Below, one piece after another: positions 50,599 through 59,213 of a stretch of 64,000 bases of DNA. Positions within the stretch are counted from its first letter, which is position 1, and each line of letters begins with the position of its first letter. The DNA lies in NCBI RefSeq assembly GCF_032056465.1, contig NZ_DAMBCL010000003.1. One strand, given 5' to 3'. The notes beneath the pieces were generated by a model. The model was not told where the DNA came from. It did no database searches and saw nothing but the letters and a program-made list of their open reading frames with translations. The position numbers and the translations under genes were made by a program. Source of the stretch: Mobilicoccus sp032056465. GTDB taxonomy: Bacteria; Actinomycetota; Actinomycetes; Actinomycetales; Dermatophilaceae.

Positions 50599-51675
50599 TC
50601 AGGGCCGGGCGCCGACCGACTCCGGCACGGTTCGCACGAGGCCGACTCGGCGGGACTGGTGATCGAGGATGGCGACGACGATGACCGTCCACGCCACCGA
50701 GGTGACGGCGTCGAGCGGGGTCGAGGTCGTCGACGAATCGACGTACCCCTCGGCGACCGTGCCGCTGAAGATGCCGACCACACCGACGACGATGTTGTTG
50801 ACGGTGTGAAGCGCGACCGCGGCCTCGAGTCCTCCGGTGCGCCAGACGAGGTAGCAGCACCCGGCGGCCATGGCCGCGAGGTCGATGACGATCCACGGGT
50901 CGGTCGAGCCGTGGGCGGCCGCGAACAGCGCGCTCGACACGACACCCGCGACGACGAGCCCGACGACCGGCCGGGTGAACAGGGAGCCGATCGTCGTGAC
51001 GACGAACCCACGGAAGAGGTACTCCTCACCGGCGGCCTGGAACGGGGTGAGCACGAGGGTGATGAGCAACAACCACAGCCACCCCTCGGGCCGCGGCCGG
51101 GTCTCGGCGCCGGCGAGGAACCAGGCCCCGCCCACGTAGAGGGCGTACAGCGGCAACAGCACGAGCATGCACCGCAGCAACCAGCCCAGGCGCAGCCGCC
51201 CCTCGACGGAGTGCAGGAATCGCGGCGCCACCCGGGAACCGACCGCGAACGCGATGAGTGACACGACGATGAGGAGCGCGAGCGAGACGTTGAGGACGGT
51301 CATCATCACGGGGTCGGTGACGTCCTCCAACCGGCTGAGGGTCCCCGGGTCCCCGGTGGCGAAACCGACGAGGGCGAGGACGAGCATCGGGGCGACGAGC
51401 CCGAGCGCGCTGAGGACGAGCGCCACCGGCCAGGCGAGAACCGGCTGCCACCACCGCAGGCGCGGGGTGCGCGTGACCTCCGGGTAGGTGTGCCCGATGA
51501 GCGGCAGCCGGAGCGGCGCCGGCCGCGGCACGGGAGCGGACGGTGGCCCGGCCGGCGGCGCCATGCTCGAGACCCCGGGCTGCGGACCCCACACCTCGGT
51601 GGCGGAGGCCGGGCCGCCGGGTTCGGGAGCGGCGGTGCCGGGCGCAGGGGGTGGCATCGGGGAATCGGGGTGCAT
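50599..51675 (-). CDS. CPBP family intramembrane metalloprotease
   Basis: About 358 residues. A Pro/Gly-rich N-terminus of about 75 residues precedes eight or so membrane helices. The CPBP (CAAX protease/bacteriocin-processing) motifs are complete: the glutamates in AGEEYLFRGF, the His in FAAAHG and HTVNNIV. Such proteases act inside the membrane on prenylated or bacteriocin peptides, or give bacteriocin self-immunity; the target here is unknown. The start is uncertain between ATG 51675 (GAGG just upstream) and ATG 51711. Confidence 0.88.
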   Translation of the reverse strand: MHPDSPMPPPAPGTAAPEPGGPASATEVWGPQPGVSSMAPPAGPPSAPVPRPAPLRLPLIGHTYPEVTRTPRLRWWQPVLAWPVALVLSALGLVAPMLVLALVGFATGDPGTLSRLEDVTDPVMMTVLNVSLALLIVVSLIAFAVGSRVAPRFLHSVEGRLRLGWLLRCMLVLLPLYALYVGGAWFLAGAETRPRPEGWLWLLLITLVLTPFQAAGEEYLFRGFVVTTIGSLFTRPVVGLVVAGVVSSALFAAAHGSTDPWIVIDLAAMAAGCCYLVWRTGGLEAAVALHTVNNIVVGVVGIFSGTVAEGYVDSSTTSTPLDAVTSVAWTVIVVAILDHQSRRVGLVRTVPESVGARP

Positions 51676-51951
51676 GTCCTCATGGTCCCAGTCGGCGAGC
51701 GCGGAGGTCATCGGCCGAGGGTCGACGGGGCGCGAGGCGACGGTCGCGGAGATCACGGCCGGGAGCGACACCCCACCCCTGCGGAAGTCGGACACTCCCT
51801 CGGCCCGGAGTCGGATCCTCCGGACCGTCGGGCGGCGGGCTCCGACCGACGCCGCGCCCACGGCCTCGGGGTGGGCCCGCGCAGGTCGCCGACGCCTCGA
51901 CCCCGACCGCGACGAGGTCTGCCGACCCCGCGACGGTCGGGGTACCGACGA

Positions 51952-53433
51952 TCAGGCGGCGGGAGCGGAGCCGGTGCTGTCCCCGGCCGGCGTGGAGGTG
52001 CCGCGACCGTTGCCGTTTCCGTTGCCCCGGGCGGTGCGCTCCCCGGTGGGGGTGGAGACCGACTCGCCCGTCGAGCCGCCACCGTTCGATGAGGCAGGCG
52101 GCTCCGCAGGCGTCGGATCCTGCGGCTTCGCGGGCGGAGGGTCGGCGGGCGGTGGCGGCGGCTTCGGAGCGGGCGGGGGAGGGTTGTCCGCCGGGGGCGG
52201 AGGTGCCGGGGCCGGTTTCGGAGGCGTCGGGTCGGCCGGGGAGGGCTTGACCGGCGTCGGACGGGCCGGGGTGGGCTTGACCGGGCTCGGCTTCGCGGGT
52301 GCCGGCTTGACGGGGGCGGGGTTCGCGGGCTTGGCCGGAGCCGGCTTCGGCGCGGGCGTTCCCGGCCGGGGCGTGGTCGTGGGCCTGGGCGTGATGGGTC
52401 GGGGCGTCACCTGCGGCGGTGTCGTCGACGGCGGCGCGGTCGTGGGCTGGGTCGTGAAGCCGGGCCCGTCCGTAGGCGTGTCGGGCGCCTCCGGCAGGCG
52501 GCGGCCCGGCTCGGGGGCGGGACCTCCGGCGGGCGCCGAGGCAGAGGGCGTGCCGGGCGCGGAGGTCGCCGTCCGACCGGCCGCGGTCGCCCCCGTGCTC
52601 CGATAGTGCGCGACCCAGGGGAGGACGCTGCCGGGGAACCCCTCGCTGTCGTCCATGCGCACGAGACCCTGGGCGAGACCCTCGGGCGTCGTGAGGTCGC
52701 CGCCCGCCGAGCACAGGAGCGTGCCCACCGAGAGCGCGGCGTCGTCGGCGTCGGCGACGTCGGTGTGCCCGTCCCCGTCGCCGTCGCGGCCGATGGCGGC
52801 CCACGTCTGGGGAACGAGGAGCATGGGCCCCACCCCGCGGTCGAAGGTGAGATCGCCGTCGAGGGTGCCCTTGTCGGTGTCCCGGACCGTGACCGTGCCG
52901 ACGGCCGTGCCGTCCAGGCGTGGCCCGACGATGCGGACCGTCGCCGTGCCGTTCTCGTCGACCTGGCCCTCGGCGGCGTGATCGGACTGCACCTTGCCGA
53001 TGCCGGCGAGCACCCACCAGGGCAGCTTGCATCCGGGCGAGTCGGTCGCGAGACGAGTCTCGGCGGAGCGGTAGGCCTGCAGGACCCGAGGGGGAACGAC
53101 ATCCCGGCCGCCGGCGGCGAGCCCGCGAGGCGCTCCGATGGTGCCGTCGAGCGCGGCGGTGGCCGTGGGCAGTGCCCGCGACACGGCGGCGTCACCGCCG
53201 CTCACCGTGTGCCCGAGCGACGTGACGACCTCGGCCCGCGCGGCGCGAGCCACGGCCTCGGAGTCGACCGGCCGGGAGAGGGTGTAGGCCACCATGCTCG
53301 CGGCGACCGTGACGACGACCGCCGACCCCACACCCACGAGCACCGCCGGGCGGTGCCGACCGCGCTGTCCCTCGTCGTCGTCGAAGTCGAGGAGGTCGTA
53401 CCCCTGCTGCGCATCCACGCGTCGTCTCATCAT
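51952..53433 (-). CDS. MltB-like transglycosylase homologue, catalytic Glu replaced by Gln
   Basis: 493 residues: cytoplasmic Asp-rich N-terminus, one membrane helix (about 30-52), an SLT_2/MltB-like domain (about 90-290), and a 190-residue Pro/Lys/Ala/Thr tail with repeated PxKPxPxKP. The domain aligns with the next gene (WWVLAGIGKV vs WWMLAGIGYV, VDENG vs VDANG, GPRLDG vs GPVLDG). However, the catalytic glutamate of VES is Q149 in VQS (codon CAG, 52987-52989), and GPMQF is GPMLL. Lytic transglycosylases need this Glu to cut the MurNAc-GlcNAc bond, so this protein is probably inactive and binds or regulates. GGGGG lies upstream of the tandem ATGs. Confidence 0.88.
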   Translation of the reverse strand: MMRRRVDAQQGYDLLDFDDDEGQRGRHRPAVLVGVGSAVVVTVAASMVAYTLSRPVDSEAVARAARAEVVTSLGHTVSGGDAAVSRALPTATAALDGTIGAPRGLAAGGRDVVPPRVLQAYRSAETRLATDSPGCKLPWWVLAGIGKVQSDHAAEGQVDENGTATVRIVGPRLDGTAVGTVTVRDTDKGTLDGDLTFDRGVGPMLLVPQTWAAIGRDGDGDGHTDVADADDAALSVGTLLCSAGGDLTTPEGLAQGLVRMDDSEGFPGSVLPWVAHYRSTGATAAGRTATSAPGTPSASAPAGGPAPEPGRRLPEAPDTPTDGPGFTTQPTTAPPSTTPPQVTPRPITPRPTTTPRPGTPAPKPAPAKPANPAPVKPAPAKPSPVKPTPARPTPVKPSPADPTPPKPAPAPPPPADNPPPPAPKPPPPPADPPPAKPQDPTPAEPPASSNGGGSTGESVSTPTGERTARGNGNGNGRGTSTPAGDSTGSAPAA

Positions 53434-53472
53434 CGCCCCCACCACGAACCCCGTCGGACGGTCGTCCGATAT

Positions 53473-53485
53473 GGATACCGTATCC
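53473..53485. promoter_or_regulatory. Palindrome upstream of the inactive transglycosylase gene
   Basis: GGATAC-C-GTATCC, 40 bp before the start codon at 53433. On the minus strand the overlapping TATCCAT could be a -10 region, so the palindrome may be an operator. Confidence 0.4.
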
Positions 53486-53698
53486 GGCGTGTGGTGCGCG
53501 GATCCAGCCGTGGGAGTGACGATTTCGCGTCGGTGGGGTCGGCGGGGACACGCGACCGCAGGTCAGGGGTCTCCTTCCCCCGCACTCGGGCGTGCCGCAC
53601 GGTCGCGACGACCGATCATGACACGGCGCTCCGAGCAGCGCCACGACGCGTCCCGCACGCACCCGGGCCGGACCATGGGCCACGTCGCGAGGCGCGCC

Positions 53699-55225
53699 TC
53701 AGTGATCGTGTCGGTGGCGCCGGTGGGTGTCGGTCGAGGCGGGCGAGGGCACGACACCCGAGAGGTCGGGGTCGGACGTCTCGGCGGACCCGTCGGTCTC
53801 GGAGTCGGTGTCGGGGACACAGGTCGGGCTCGGCGACGGGTCGACGTCCTGCTCCTCCTCCGACTGTGCGGGGAACGGATCCTCGCCGTCGGCACACGGG
53901 CGCAGCGTCTCCGGGGACTCGCTCGGCGGCACGGTAGGCGGCTGCGGCGCGGGGTGCGTGTCCGTCGGGTCGGAAGGTGTCGTCGTCGAGGCCGGGGTCG
54001 GCTCCGGCGTCGGGGAGGGCGTTCCCGTCGGCGGCGTCGTCCCCGTCGGCCCCGTCGTCCGCGTGGGCCCCGGCGTCGCCGTCGTCGGGCGCGGCGCGGG
54101 GGTGCGGGGTGGCGTGGACGTCGGGGAGGTCGCACCCGGCGCGGGGCTCGCGTGCCGAGGCGCCGGCGTGCCGGCCGACGGCGAGGTCGTGGCCCGAGGC
54201 GGGTCGGCGACGATCACCGGTGGCGTCTCGCGCGAGGTGTCCCGGGGCATCGTCCCCCGCGTGACCGGCGACGGGAGCGGTTGCGGCACGGGCAGCGTCG
54301 GGGTCGGGGTCGGGGTGTAGATCGGTGGGGGGGTGAGGCCGTCGCGGTAGGCCTGACCGGCGGCCAGCACGTTGGTCACGTACGTCTCCGACGGGTTGTA
54401 CCGCAGCACGGCCGCCCGCAGCGCGGTCGCGTCGGTGAGATCTCCCCCGTCCGCGCACAGGTAGCGCCCGGCGCTGAGCGCGGCGTCGTAGACGTTCTGC
54501 GGGTCGGCGACGCCGTCACCGTTGCCGTCCACGCCGTAGCCACGCCACGTCGCGGGCAGGAACTGCATGGGTCCGACGGCGCGGTCGTGGACGCTGTTGC
54601 CGTCGTACACGCCGCGGTCGGTGTCGAGGACGACGGCCGTCTGCGGTGTCGAGCCGTCGAGGACGGGCCCGAGGATGGGGGTGAGCGCGCGACCGTTCGC
54701 ATCGACCTGGCCGCCGTTGGCGTGTCCCGACTCGACGTAGCCGATGCCGGCGAGCATCCACCAGGAGAGGTGGCAGTTCGGGTGGGTGGCGGCAAGGCCG
54801 GTCTCGGCCCGGCGGTACGCGTCCTGAACCGTTGCGGGAACCCCGGCGGTGGCGCCCGGGGCGCCCGAGTGCATGGCCGCGGGCACGATCTGATCCATGC
54901 GGCCGAGAGCCGTCCACGGCAGTGAGGCCGGCCCCTCGATGCCACCCAGGAGACCGGTGCCTCCCGCCGGGGCCGGGGCGGCGACCCCCGCGGGGCGGGG
55001 AGAGGGCGGCAGATGCAGGGAGCCCGGCGCACCGACGGCGAGCGGCGCGAGCGCGATGAGGGAGGCGGTGCCGACGACGGCGGCCTGACGCGCGCGGGTC
55101 GTCGGCGTCACCTCCGACCGTCCGCGGTCACCCCTCGGCGTCCCCCCGGTGAGTCCTTCGCGGACGGAACGGAAGGGGCGGGCCAGACGGGCACCGGCAC
55201 GCGACAGCGCGTCGCGACGACTCAT
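53699..55225 (-). CDS. Lytic transglycosylase, MltB-like (active form)
   Basis: 508 residues: basic N-terminus, one hydrophobic segment (QAAVVGTASLIALAPLAVGA), catalytic SLT_2/MltB-like domain (about 120-310) and a 190-residue Thr/Pro-rich tail ending in RRHRHDH. The catalytic Glu is E165 in IGYVESGHA (codon 54731-54733), with GGQVDANG, GPVLDG, RAVGPMQFLPATW and the Ca-loop-like DGNGDGVADPQN. It cleaves peptidoglycan glycan strands with anhydro ends. AGGAG lies 9 nt before the ATG. The inactive homologue lies 265 bp downstream in the same direction. Confidence 0.92.
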   Translation of the reverse strand: MSRRDALSRAGARLARPFRSVREGLTGGTPRGDRGRSEVTPTTRARQAAVVGTASLIALAPLAVGAPGSLHLPPSPRPAGVAAPAPAGGTGLLGGIEGPASLPWTALGRMDQIVPAAMHSGAPGATAGVPATVQDAYRRAETGLAATHPNCHLSWWMLAGIGYVESGHANGGQVDANGRALTPILGPVLDGSTPQTAVVLDTDRGVYDGNSVHDRAVGPMQFLPATWRGYGVDGNGDGVADPQNVYDAALSAGRYLCADGGDLTDATALRAAVLRYNPSETYVTNVLAAGQAYRDGLTPPPIYTPTPTPTLPVPQPLPSPVTRGTMPRDTSRETPPVIVADPPRATTSPSAGTPAPRHASPAPGATSPTSTPPRTPAPRPTTATPGPTRTTGPTGTTPPTGTPSPTPEPTPASTTTPSDPTDTHPAPQPPTVPPSESPETLRPCADGEDPFPAQSEEEQDVDPSPSPTCVPDTDSETDGSAETSDPDLSGVVPSPASTDTHRRHRHDH

Positions 55226-55255
55226 GGAAATCCACTCCTGGGGCACGCGTGATGA

Positions 55256-55411
55256 TCAGGCGGTCACCGCCTCCCATACCCACGGGCCGCCGTCCACCGC
55301 GGCCCGGCGTAGGACGACGATGTCGGTCTCCATTGTCCCCCTCGCGACGACGGCGCACCAACCGGGTTGTCGCTGAGGCTCCTCGACCGGCGGAGCGGTG
55401 ACCCGACGCAC
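55256..55411 (-). CDS. Possible small protein, 51 residues
   Basis: A GTG-started frame at 55411 encodes 51 residues with the centre QPGWCAVVARGTMETDIVVL and three Trp. Third codon positions are GC-rich but not strongly so. The start has only GGGG upstream. No family recognised. It lies in the gap between the transglycosylase and the PHA reductase and could be spurious. Confidence 0.25.
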   Translation of the reverse strand: MRRVTAPPVEEPQRQPGWCAVVARGTMETDIVVLRRAAVDGGPWVWEAVTA

Positions 55412-55460
55412 GCCCCGCGGAACGCCTTGCGCCCCAGAGTCCGTCACCCGGCCCACACGC

Positions 55461-55493
55461 CGGAGGGCGGACAGCCGCGCTGCCCGCCCTCCG
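55461..55493 (-). terminator. Terminator of phaB
   Basis: 10-bp stem (55461-55470 with 55484-55493) continued by CAGC/GCTG after a single mismatch, 3-nt loop, 31 bp beyond the phaB stop codon. Confidence 0.75.
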
Positions 55494-55523
55494 ACATGCG
55501 GCGCTCGAGGCCGCGTCGCGAGG

Positions 55524-56387
55524 TCACATGTCCTGGCCGCCGTTGACACCCCAGACCTGGCCGGTGATGAACCCGGACTCGTCGGCGCACAGGAAGTGCA
55601 CGACGCGGGCGATCTCGGACGGACGGGCGAGACGGTGGACGGGAATGTTGCCCTTGATCTTGTCGAGCACCTTGTCCGGCACGCCCTGGACCATCTCGGT
55701 GAGGACGTAGCCCGGGGTGACGGCGTTGACCGTGACACCGATGGTGTCGTCGTCGAGCTTGCCGTCGCGGGCGAGCTGGAACGCCGCCTCACGGGCGAGG
55801 GTCTTCGTGAGACCGAACAGGCCGGCCTTGGAGGCGGCGTAGTTGGCCTGTCCGATGTTGCCCATCTCGCCGATGACGGAGCTGACGTTGACGATGCGTC
55901 CCGTCCCACGTTCGAGCATGTGCTTGAGCGCGGCCTGGCTGAGGTAGAACGCGCCGGAGAGGTTGACGTCGATGACCTGCTGCCAGTCGTCGTCGCTCAT
56001 CTTGGAGACGACGCGGTCACGGGTGATGCCGGCGTTGTTGACGAGGATGTCGAGGCGACCGTGCTTCTCGATGACCTCGGCGATGGTGCGGCGGCAGTCC
56101 TCGGGGTTGCCGATGTTGCCCTGGTGGATCGAGAACTCCGTCTCGTGACCGGCCCAGGCGCTCTGCAGGTCGTGGAGGAAGTCCTGGGCGCGTTCGGTCT
56201 TGCCCGCGTACCCGGAGGCCACGGTGGCACCCTGGCGGGCGAGGGCCTGGCTGATCGCGGCCCCGATCCCACGGGTTCCGCCCGTGACGAAGGCCACGCG
56301 TCCGGCGAGCTTGCCGCCCCGCGGCGGGGCCTCGTGCGCGGCGGGGACGGTCGGGGTCTGCGTTTCCTGGGTGATGGTCTGCGACAT
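55524..56387 (-). CDS. phaB: Acetoacetyl-CoA reductase (SDR)
   Basis: 287 residues. Short-chain dehydrogenase with TGGTRGIG (NADPH loop), NNAG, and the catalytic Ser-Tyr-Lys (NVSSVIGEMGNIGQANYAASK). The GEMGN(I/F)GQxNYAASKAG stretch and NAVTPGYVLTEMV are hallmarks of PhaB, which reduces acetoacetyl-CoA to (R)-3-hydroxybutyryl-CoA for PHA synthesis. A 30-residue N-terminal extension is unusual, as is an insertion around QLARDGKLDDDTIG. AAGGAG lies 6 nt before the ATG. It lies 207 bp after phaC on the same strand and ends at a hairpin. Confidence 0.93.
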   Translation of the reverse strand: MSQTITQETQTPTVPAAHEAPPRGGKLAGRVAFVTGGTRGIGAAISQALARQGATVASGYAGKTERAQDFLHDLQSAWAGHETEFSIHQGNIGNPEDCRRTIAEVIEKHGRLDILVNNAGITRDRVVSKMSDDDWQQVIDVNLSGAFYLSQAALKHMLERGTGRIVNVSSVIGEMGNIGQANYAASKAGLFGLTKTLAREAAFQLARDGKLDDDTIGVTVNAVTPGYVLTEMVQGVPDKVLDKIKGNIPVHRLARPSEIARVVHFLCADESGFITGQVWGVNGGQDM

Positions 56388-56594
56388 CGGACTCTCCTTG
56401 GGTGTCGCGGCCACCCGTAGGCGGGGGCCTGTGCGTCTGTGCAGTGAGGTCGAACCGGGCAACTGTCGTTCCGGGAGGTGGCGGGCCCGCCGGCGCAGGA
56501 GGCGGGCCGCGGGAGTGCCCCGAGGGGCTGACGCGGGTACGGCTGTGGGTGGCCGCGGGGGTGGAACCCCCGGGGTCACGAGGTGGTCGGTCGG

Positions 56595-57722
56595 TCAGGC
56601 TCCTCGACGGTCGCCGAGGTCGTGGGTGTCGGAGTCGTGGCCGGGGGCGTCATCGTCGTCGCGGCGCCGGGCGGGCTCGGCCTGGGACCGCACGGCGAGC
56701 CAGTCGGCGATGTCGGGCCAGATCTCCTTGCGGGCCTTGGATCCGGCCATGAGGCCGATGTGGCCGCCCTTGCGGTCCATGTGTTCCAGGTCGTCGCTGT
56801 TGACGAGCTGGAGGAACGGCAGCGTGGACTCGCGGGGGGCGATGTGGTCGGCGTCGGCGGTGACGACGAGGATGCTCTGGTCGAGGAGTCCGAGGTCGAC
56901 GCGGCGCCCACGCAGTTCCATGCGGCCGCGCACGAGACGGTTCTCCTTGTACATCCACCGGATCCACTGGGAGAACGCCCGGCCCGCGAACGGCGGGTTG
57001 TCCTCGACCCACTTCGACATGGCCTGATAACCCACCCGGTTGACCGTGCCGTCGTGCACCTGCTCCAGCAGGCGGCGCTTGGTGGTGACGTGGTTCTGCA
57101 CGGGCTTCATGAGCTTGTTCGCGAAGTCGACGATGCGACCCGGGATGTTGCCGAGCTCGGCCACCTCCTCGACGTCGAAGGTGTCGCGTCCGGTCCAGTT
57201 GCGGTAGAGCGACCCCTCGGTGTCGACGGGCATCGTGAGCAGGACGAGGTTGCGGGCCTGCCCGTGGGGATGGAGCGCGGCGTACATCGCCGTGAGGGCG
57301 GCCCCGATGCACCACCCGACCATCGAGATCTCGTTGCTGCCGGACGCGCGGCGCGTCTCACGGACGGCCCACGCGAGTTCGTCGCAGACGTAGTCGTCGA
57401 TGCCCATGTCCTCGTCCCCGGGGCCGGGAACACCCCAGTCGAGGAGGAACACGTCGAAGCCGCGGCCGAGGAGGTACTCGACGAAGGAGTTGCCGGGACG
57501 CAGGTCGAAGATCATCGGCCGGTTGATGAGGGCGAACACGAGGAGCACGGGCACGGGATGCCGACGCTCGGTGCTGCGATACCGGTAGAGGGTCGCGTTG
57601 CGGTGGGTCCACACGACCTCCTTGGGGGTGGCCCCGATGACCGCATCGTCGGTCGTGAGCAGGATGTTCGTCGTCTCGATGAGCGTGCGCGGCACCCGCA
57701 ACACCGAGGACACGAGCGTCAC
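56595..57722 (-). CDS. phaC: Polyhydroxyalkanoate synthase, class III-like PhaC
   Basis: 375 residues, the length of class III/IV PhaC rather than the roughly 590 of class I. Lipase-like box GWCIGA with C138, Asp in TADADHIAP (D292) and His in GGHIGLM (H321) form the catalytic triad. Other PhaC features are FALINRPMIFDLRPGNSFVEYL, VFLLDWGVPG and FDVEEVAELGNIPG. It polymerises (R)-3-hydroxyacyl-CoA on the granule surface. Class III/IV enzymes need a second subunit (PhaE or PhaR). The GTG start overlaps the stop of the small upstream gene (GTGA), which probably encodes that partner. The C-terminus is an acidic Asp/Arg tail. Confidence 0.94.
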   Translation of the reverse strand: MTLVSSVLRVPRTLIETTNILLTTDDAVIGATPKEVVWTHRNATLYRYRSTERRHPVPVLLVFALINRPMIFDLRPGNSFVEYLLGRGFDVFLLDWGVPGPGDEDMGIDDYVCDELAWAVRETRRASGSNEISMVGWCIGAALTAMYAALHPHGQARNLVLLTMPVDTEGSLYRNWTGRDTFDVEEVAELGNIPGRIVDFANKLMKPVQNHVTTKRRLLEQVHDGTVNRVGYQAMSKWVEDNPPFAGRAFSQWIRWMYKENRLVRGRMELRGRRVDLGLLDQSILVVTADADHIAPRESTLPFLQLVNSDDLEHMDRKGGHIGLMAGSKARKEIWPDIADWLAVRSQAEPARRRDDDDAPGHDSDTHDLGDRRGA

Positions 57723-58132
57723 TGCTCGCCTCCCTCGGACTCATGGGGCAGGCGACCGCGCCCCTTCGCACCACGGGAGCGCAGCGGCTCGGCCGCAGCC
57801 AGGGCCTCGTCGCGCTCCTGACGCGTCCGGGCCAGTTCGTCCTCGAGCTGCTCGACGGCCTGCAGGACGCGCTCGAGCTTGTCCTCGGTGCGATTGAGCT
57901 GGAAACCGAGCCGGGCGAGGTCGCGCTGTCCGGCGAACCTGGTGGCGCGGACCACCTGGTCCATACCGATGGAGGCGATGCGGCTCATCGCCACGACGTT
58001 GCTGGTCACCATGGCCAGAGCCTCGGCGAAGCCCTGACTCGTGACGAGCTGGTCGGCGGCGCGCGACATCTGCTTCTCGGACTTGTCGTACGCCTCGCGC
58101 AGCTTCTGCTCGGCCGAATCCTGCTGGGCCAT
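57719..58132 (-). CDS. Small coiled-coil protein, probable PhaC partner
   Basis: 137 residues. The first half resembles PHA-accessory helices (REAYDKSEKQMSRAADQLV, ALAMVTSNVVAMSRIAS). Residues about 80-118 form a charged coiled coil (DKLERVLQAVEQLEDELART). It is shorter than PhaE (about 350) and PhaR (about 200). Translational coupling to phaC (GTGA overlap) and the synthase class argue that it is the required second subunit, but it is not clearly homologous to either by eye. The ATG at 58132 has GAGGA 5 nt upstream. Confidence 0.8.
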   Translation of the reverse strand: MAQQDSAEQKLREAYDKSEKQMSRAADQLVTSQGFAEALAMVTSNVVAMSRIASIGMDQVVRATRFAGQRDLARLGFQLNRTEDKLERVLQAVEQLEDELARTRQERDEALAAAEPLRSRGAKGRGRLPHESEGGEQ

Positions 58133-58522
58133 CACGGTCCTCGCTTGTCATTGGTCGACGGTGCCTGGCGTGCCGGGCCTGCATGGATGTGATCCCCGAC
58201 ACTTCCCACGACAGTAGCGCAGGTCGACCGGCCGTGAGCCCGATCACGTCGCCGGATTCATGAACGGCGCAGTTCATCGGCGAACGGTTGCCCCGGCCGC
58301 CCCTCGCCGCCGGCCCGTCCACACACCCGCGCCATGCCGCGCCCGCCACGGGGTCGGCCCGTCCCGCGGCCCGGCCCGGCCCCGGCGTGGGCCACGCACC
58401 GGACGCCGGGCCGCGACCGTGCTCCGCGCGACATCGACCGACCCCTGCCGGGGCTGTCGCGCCGCCTACCCTGGGAGCAGGGGCCACCAGCGCCCGAGCC
58501 ACCACCGCACGAGGAGCACGAG
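58133..58522. other. Divergent control region of the PHA genes
   Basis: No gene seen. A palindrome TTCATGAA (58257-58264) and a second GTTCAT nearby could bind a regulator. On the minus strand TACTGT (58211-58216) could be the -10 of the phaC operon. GAGGAG precedes the XRE gene at 6 nt. Confidence 0.4.
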
Positions 58523-58921
58523 ATGTCCGAGCAGAAGCCGCCGTCGGTCCTGGGGTCCTACATCCGGGCCCAGCGGCAGCTCGCCGACCTCTCCCTGCGC
58601 CAGCTCGCGGGACTCTCGAACGTGTCCAACGCCTACCTGAGCCAGGTGGAGCGGGGGCTGCACCAGCCCTCCCTCAAGGTGCTCGGCTCGATCGCCGACG
58701 CCCTCGACATCTCCACCGAACACCTCCTCGCCCAGGCGGGGGTGATGTCGACCGGGGCGAGCAACCTCCGCCGCGCCGGCGGCCAGAACGGCACCGAGGA
58801 GACCCGGCCCTCCCCCGCGGTCGTCGAGGCCGTCGAGGCCGACGAGGCGCTCACCGACGACGAGAAGCAGGCACTCCTCGCCCTCTATCGCACGTTCGTC
58901 GAGCGCCACCAGTCCGCGTGA
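58523..58921 (+). CDS. XRE family regulator, probably of PHA genes
   Basis: 132 residues. A helix-turn-helix of the XRE/Cro type at about 9-63 (LGSYIRAQRQLADLSLRQLA, NVSNAYLSQVERGLHQPSL, LGSIADALDISTEHLL), then an acidic tail ending TDDEKQALLALYRTFVERH. Proteins of this form sit beside phasin and phaC genes in several actinobacteria, which suggests repression of PHA genes (inference from context). It lies between the divergent phaC operon and the phasin gene. Good GAGGAG site 6 nt before the ATG. Confidence 0.88.
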   Translation: MSEQKPPSVLGSYIRAQRQLADLSLRQLAGLSNVSNAYLSQVERGLHQPSLKVLGSIADALDISTEHLLAQAGVMSTGASNLRRAGGQNGTEETRPSPAVVEAVEADEALTDDEKQALLALYRTFVERHQSA

Positions 58922-58949
58922 GGGTCCGCCCGCCTCGTTCCATCCCACC

Positions 58950-59017
58950 TCGAACCGCCGGGGAGTGCTGACACCGGACGGCACGCCCTCCGGTCTCGCA
59001 CCGCCCCTCCGGTTCGA
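58950..59017 (+). terminator. Possible terminator of the XRE gene
   Basis: Outer 8-bp stem (58950-58957 with 59010-59017) around an inner 6-bp stem (58973-58978 with 58989-58994), 29 bp past the stop codon. The loops are long, so the call is tentative. Confidence 0.4.
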
Positions 59018-59075
59018 GCGAGAGGGGTGCGTGGCCTCGCGGGGACATGGGGGTCGTCTCGTTCCCGCATTCCGC

Positions 59076-59115
59076 ATGGACGTCGCGTCGGCGACATGGA
59101 CGTCGCGTCGGCGAC
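59076..59115. repeat. Perfect 20-bp tandem repeat upstream of the phasin promoter
   Basis: ATGGACGTCGCGTCGGCGAC occurs twice without mismatch (59076-59095 and 59096-59115), ending 10 bp before the -35 box. Position and perfect identity suggest a pair of regulator sites. Confidence 0.8.
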
Positions 59116-59125
59116 CTCGAGGTGA

Positions 59126-59155
59126 TTGACATCCCAATCGGGCGGTGCGTACTAT
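59126..59155 (+). promoter_or_regulatory. Strong sigma-A-like promoter of the phasin gene
   Basis: TTGACA (59126-59131), 18-bp spacer, TACTAT (59150-59155), the best consensus match in the window. The predicted start near 59162 leaves a leader of about 50 nt with AAAGG before the ATG. A GATTG/CAATC inverted repeat (59124-59139) overlaps the -35 box. Confidence 0.8.
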
Positions 59156-59213
59156 TTCAAGCAGAGCGCCGGTTCTCGGCGTTGTCCGATCCCTCCGCCC
59201 GAAAGGTTCAGCC

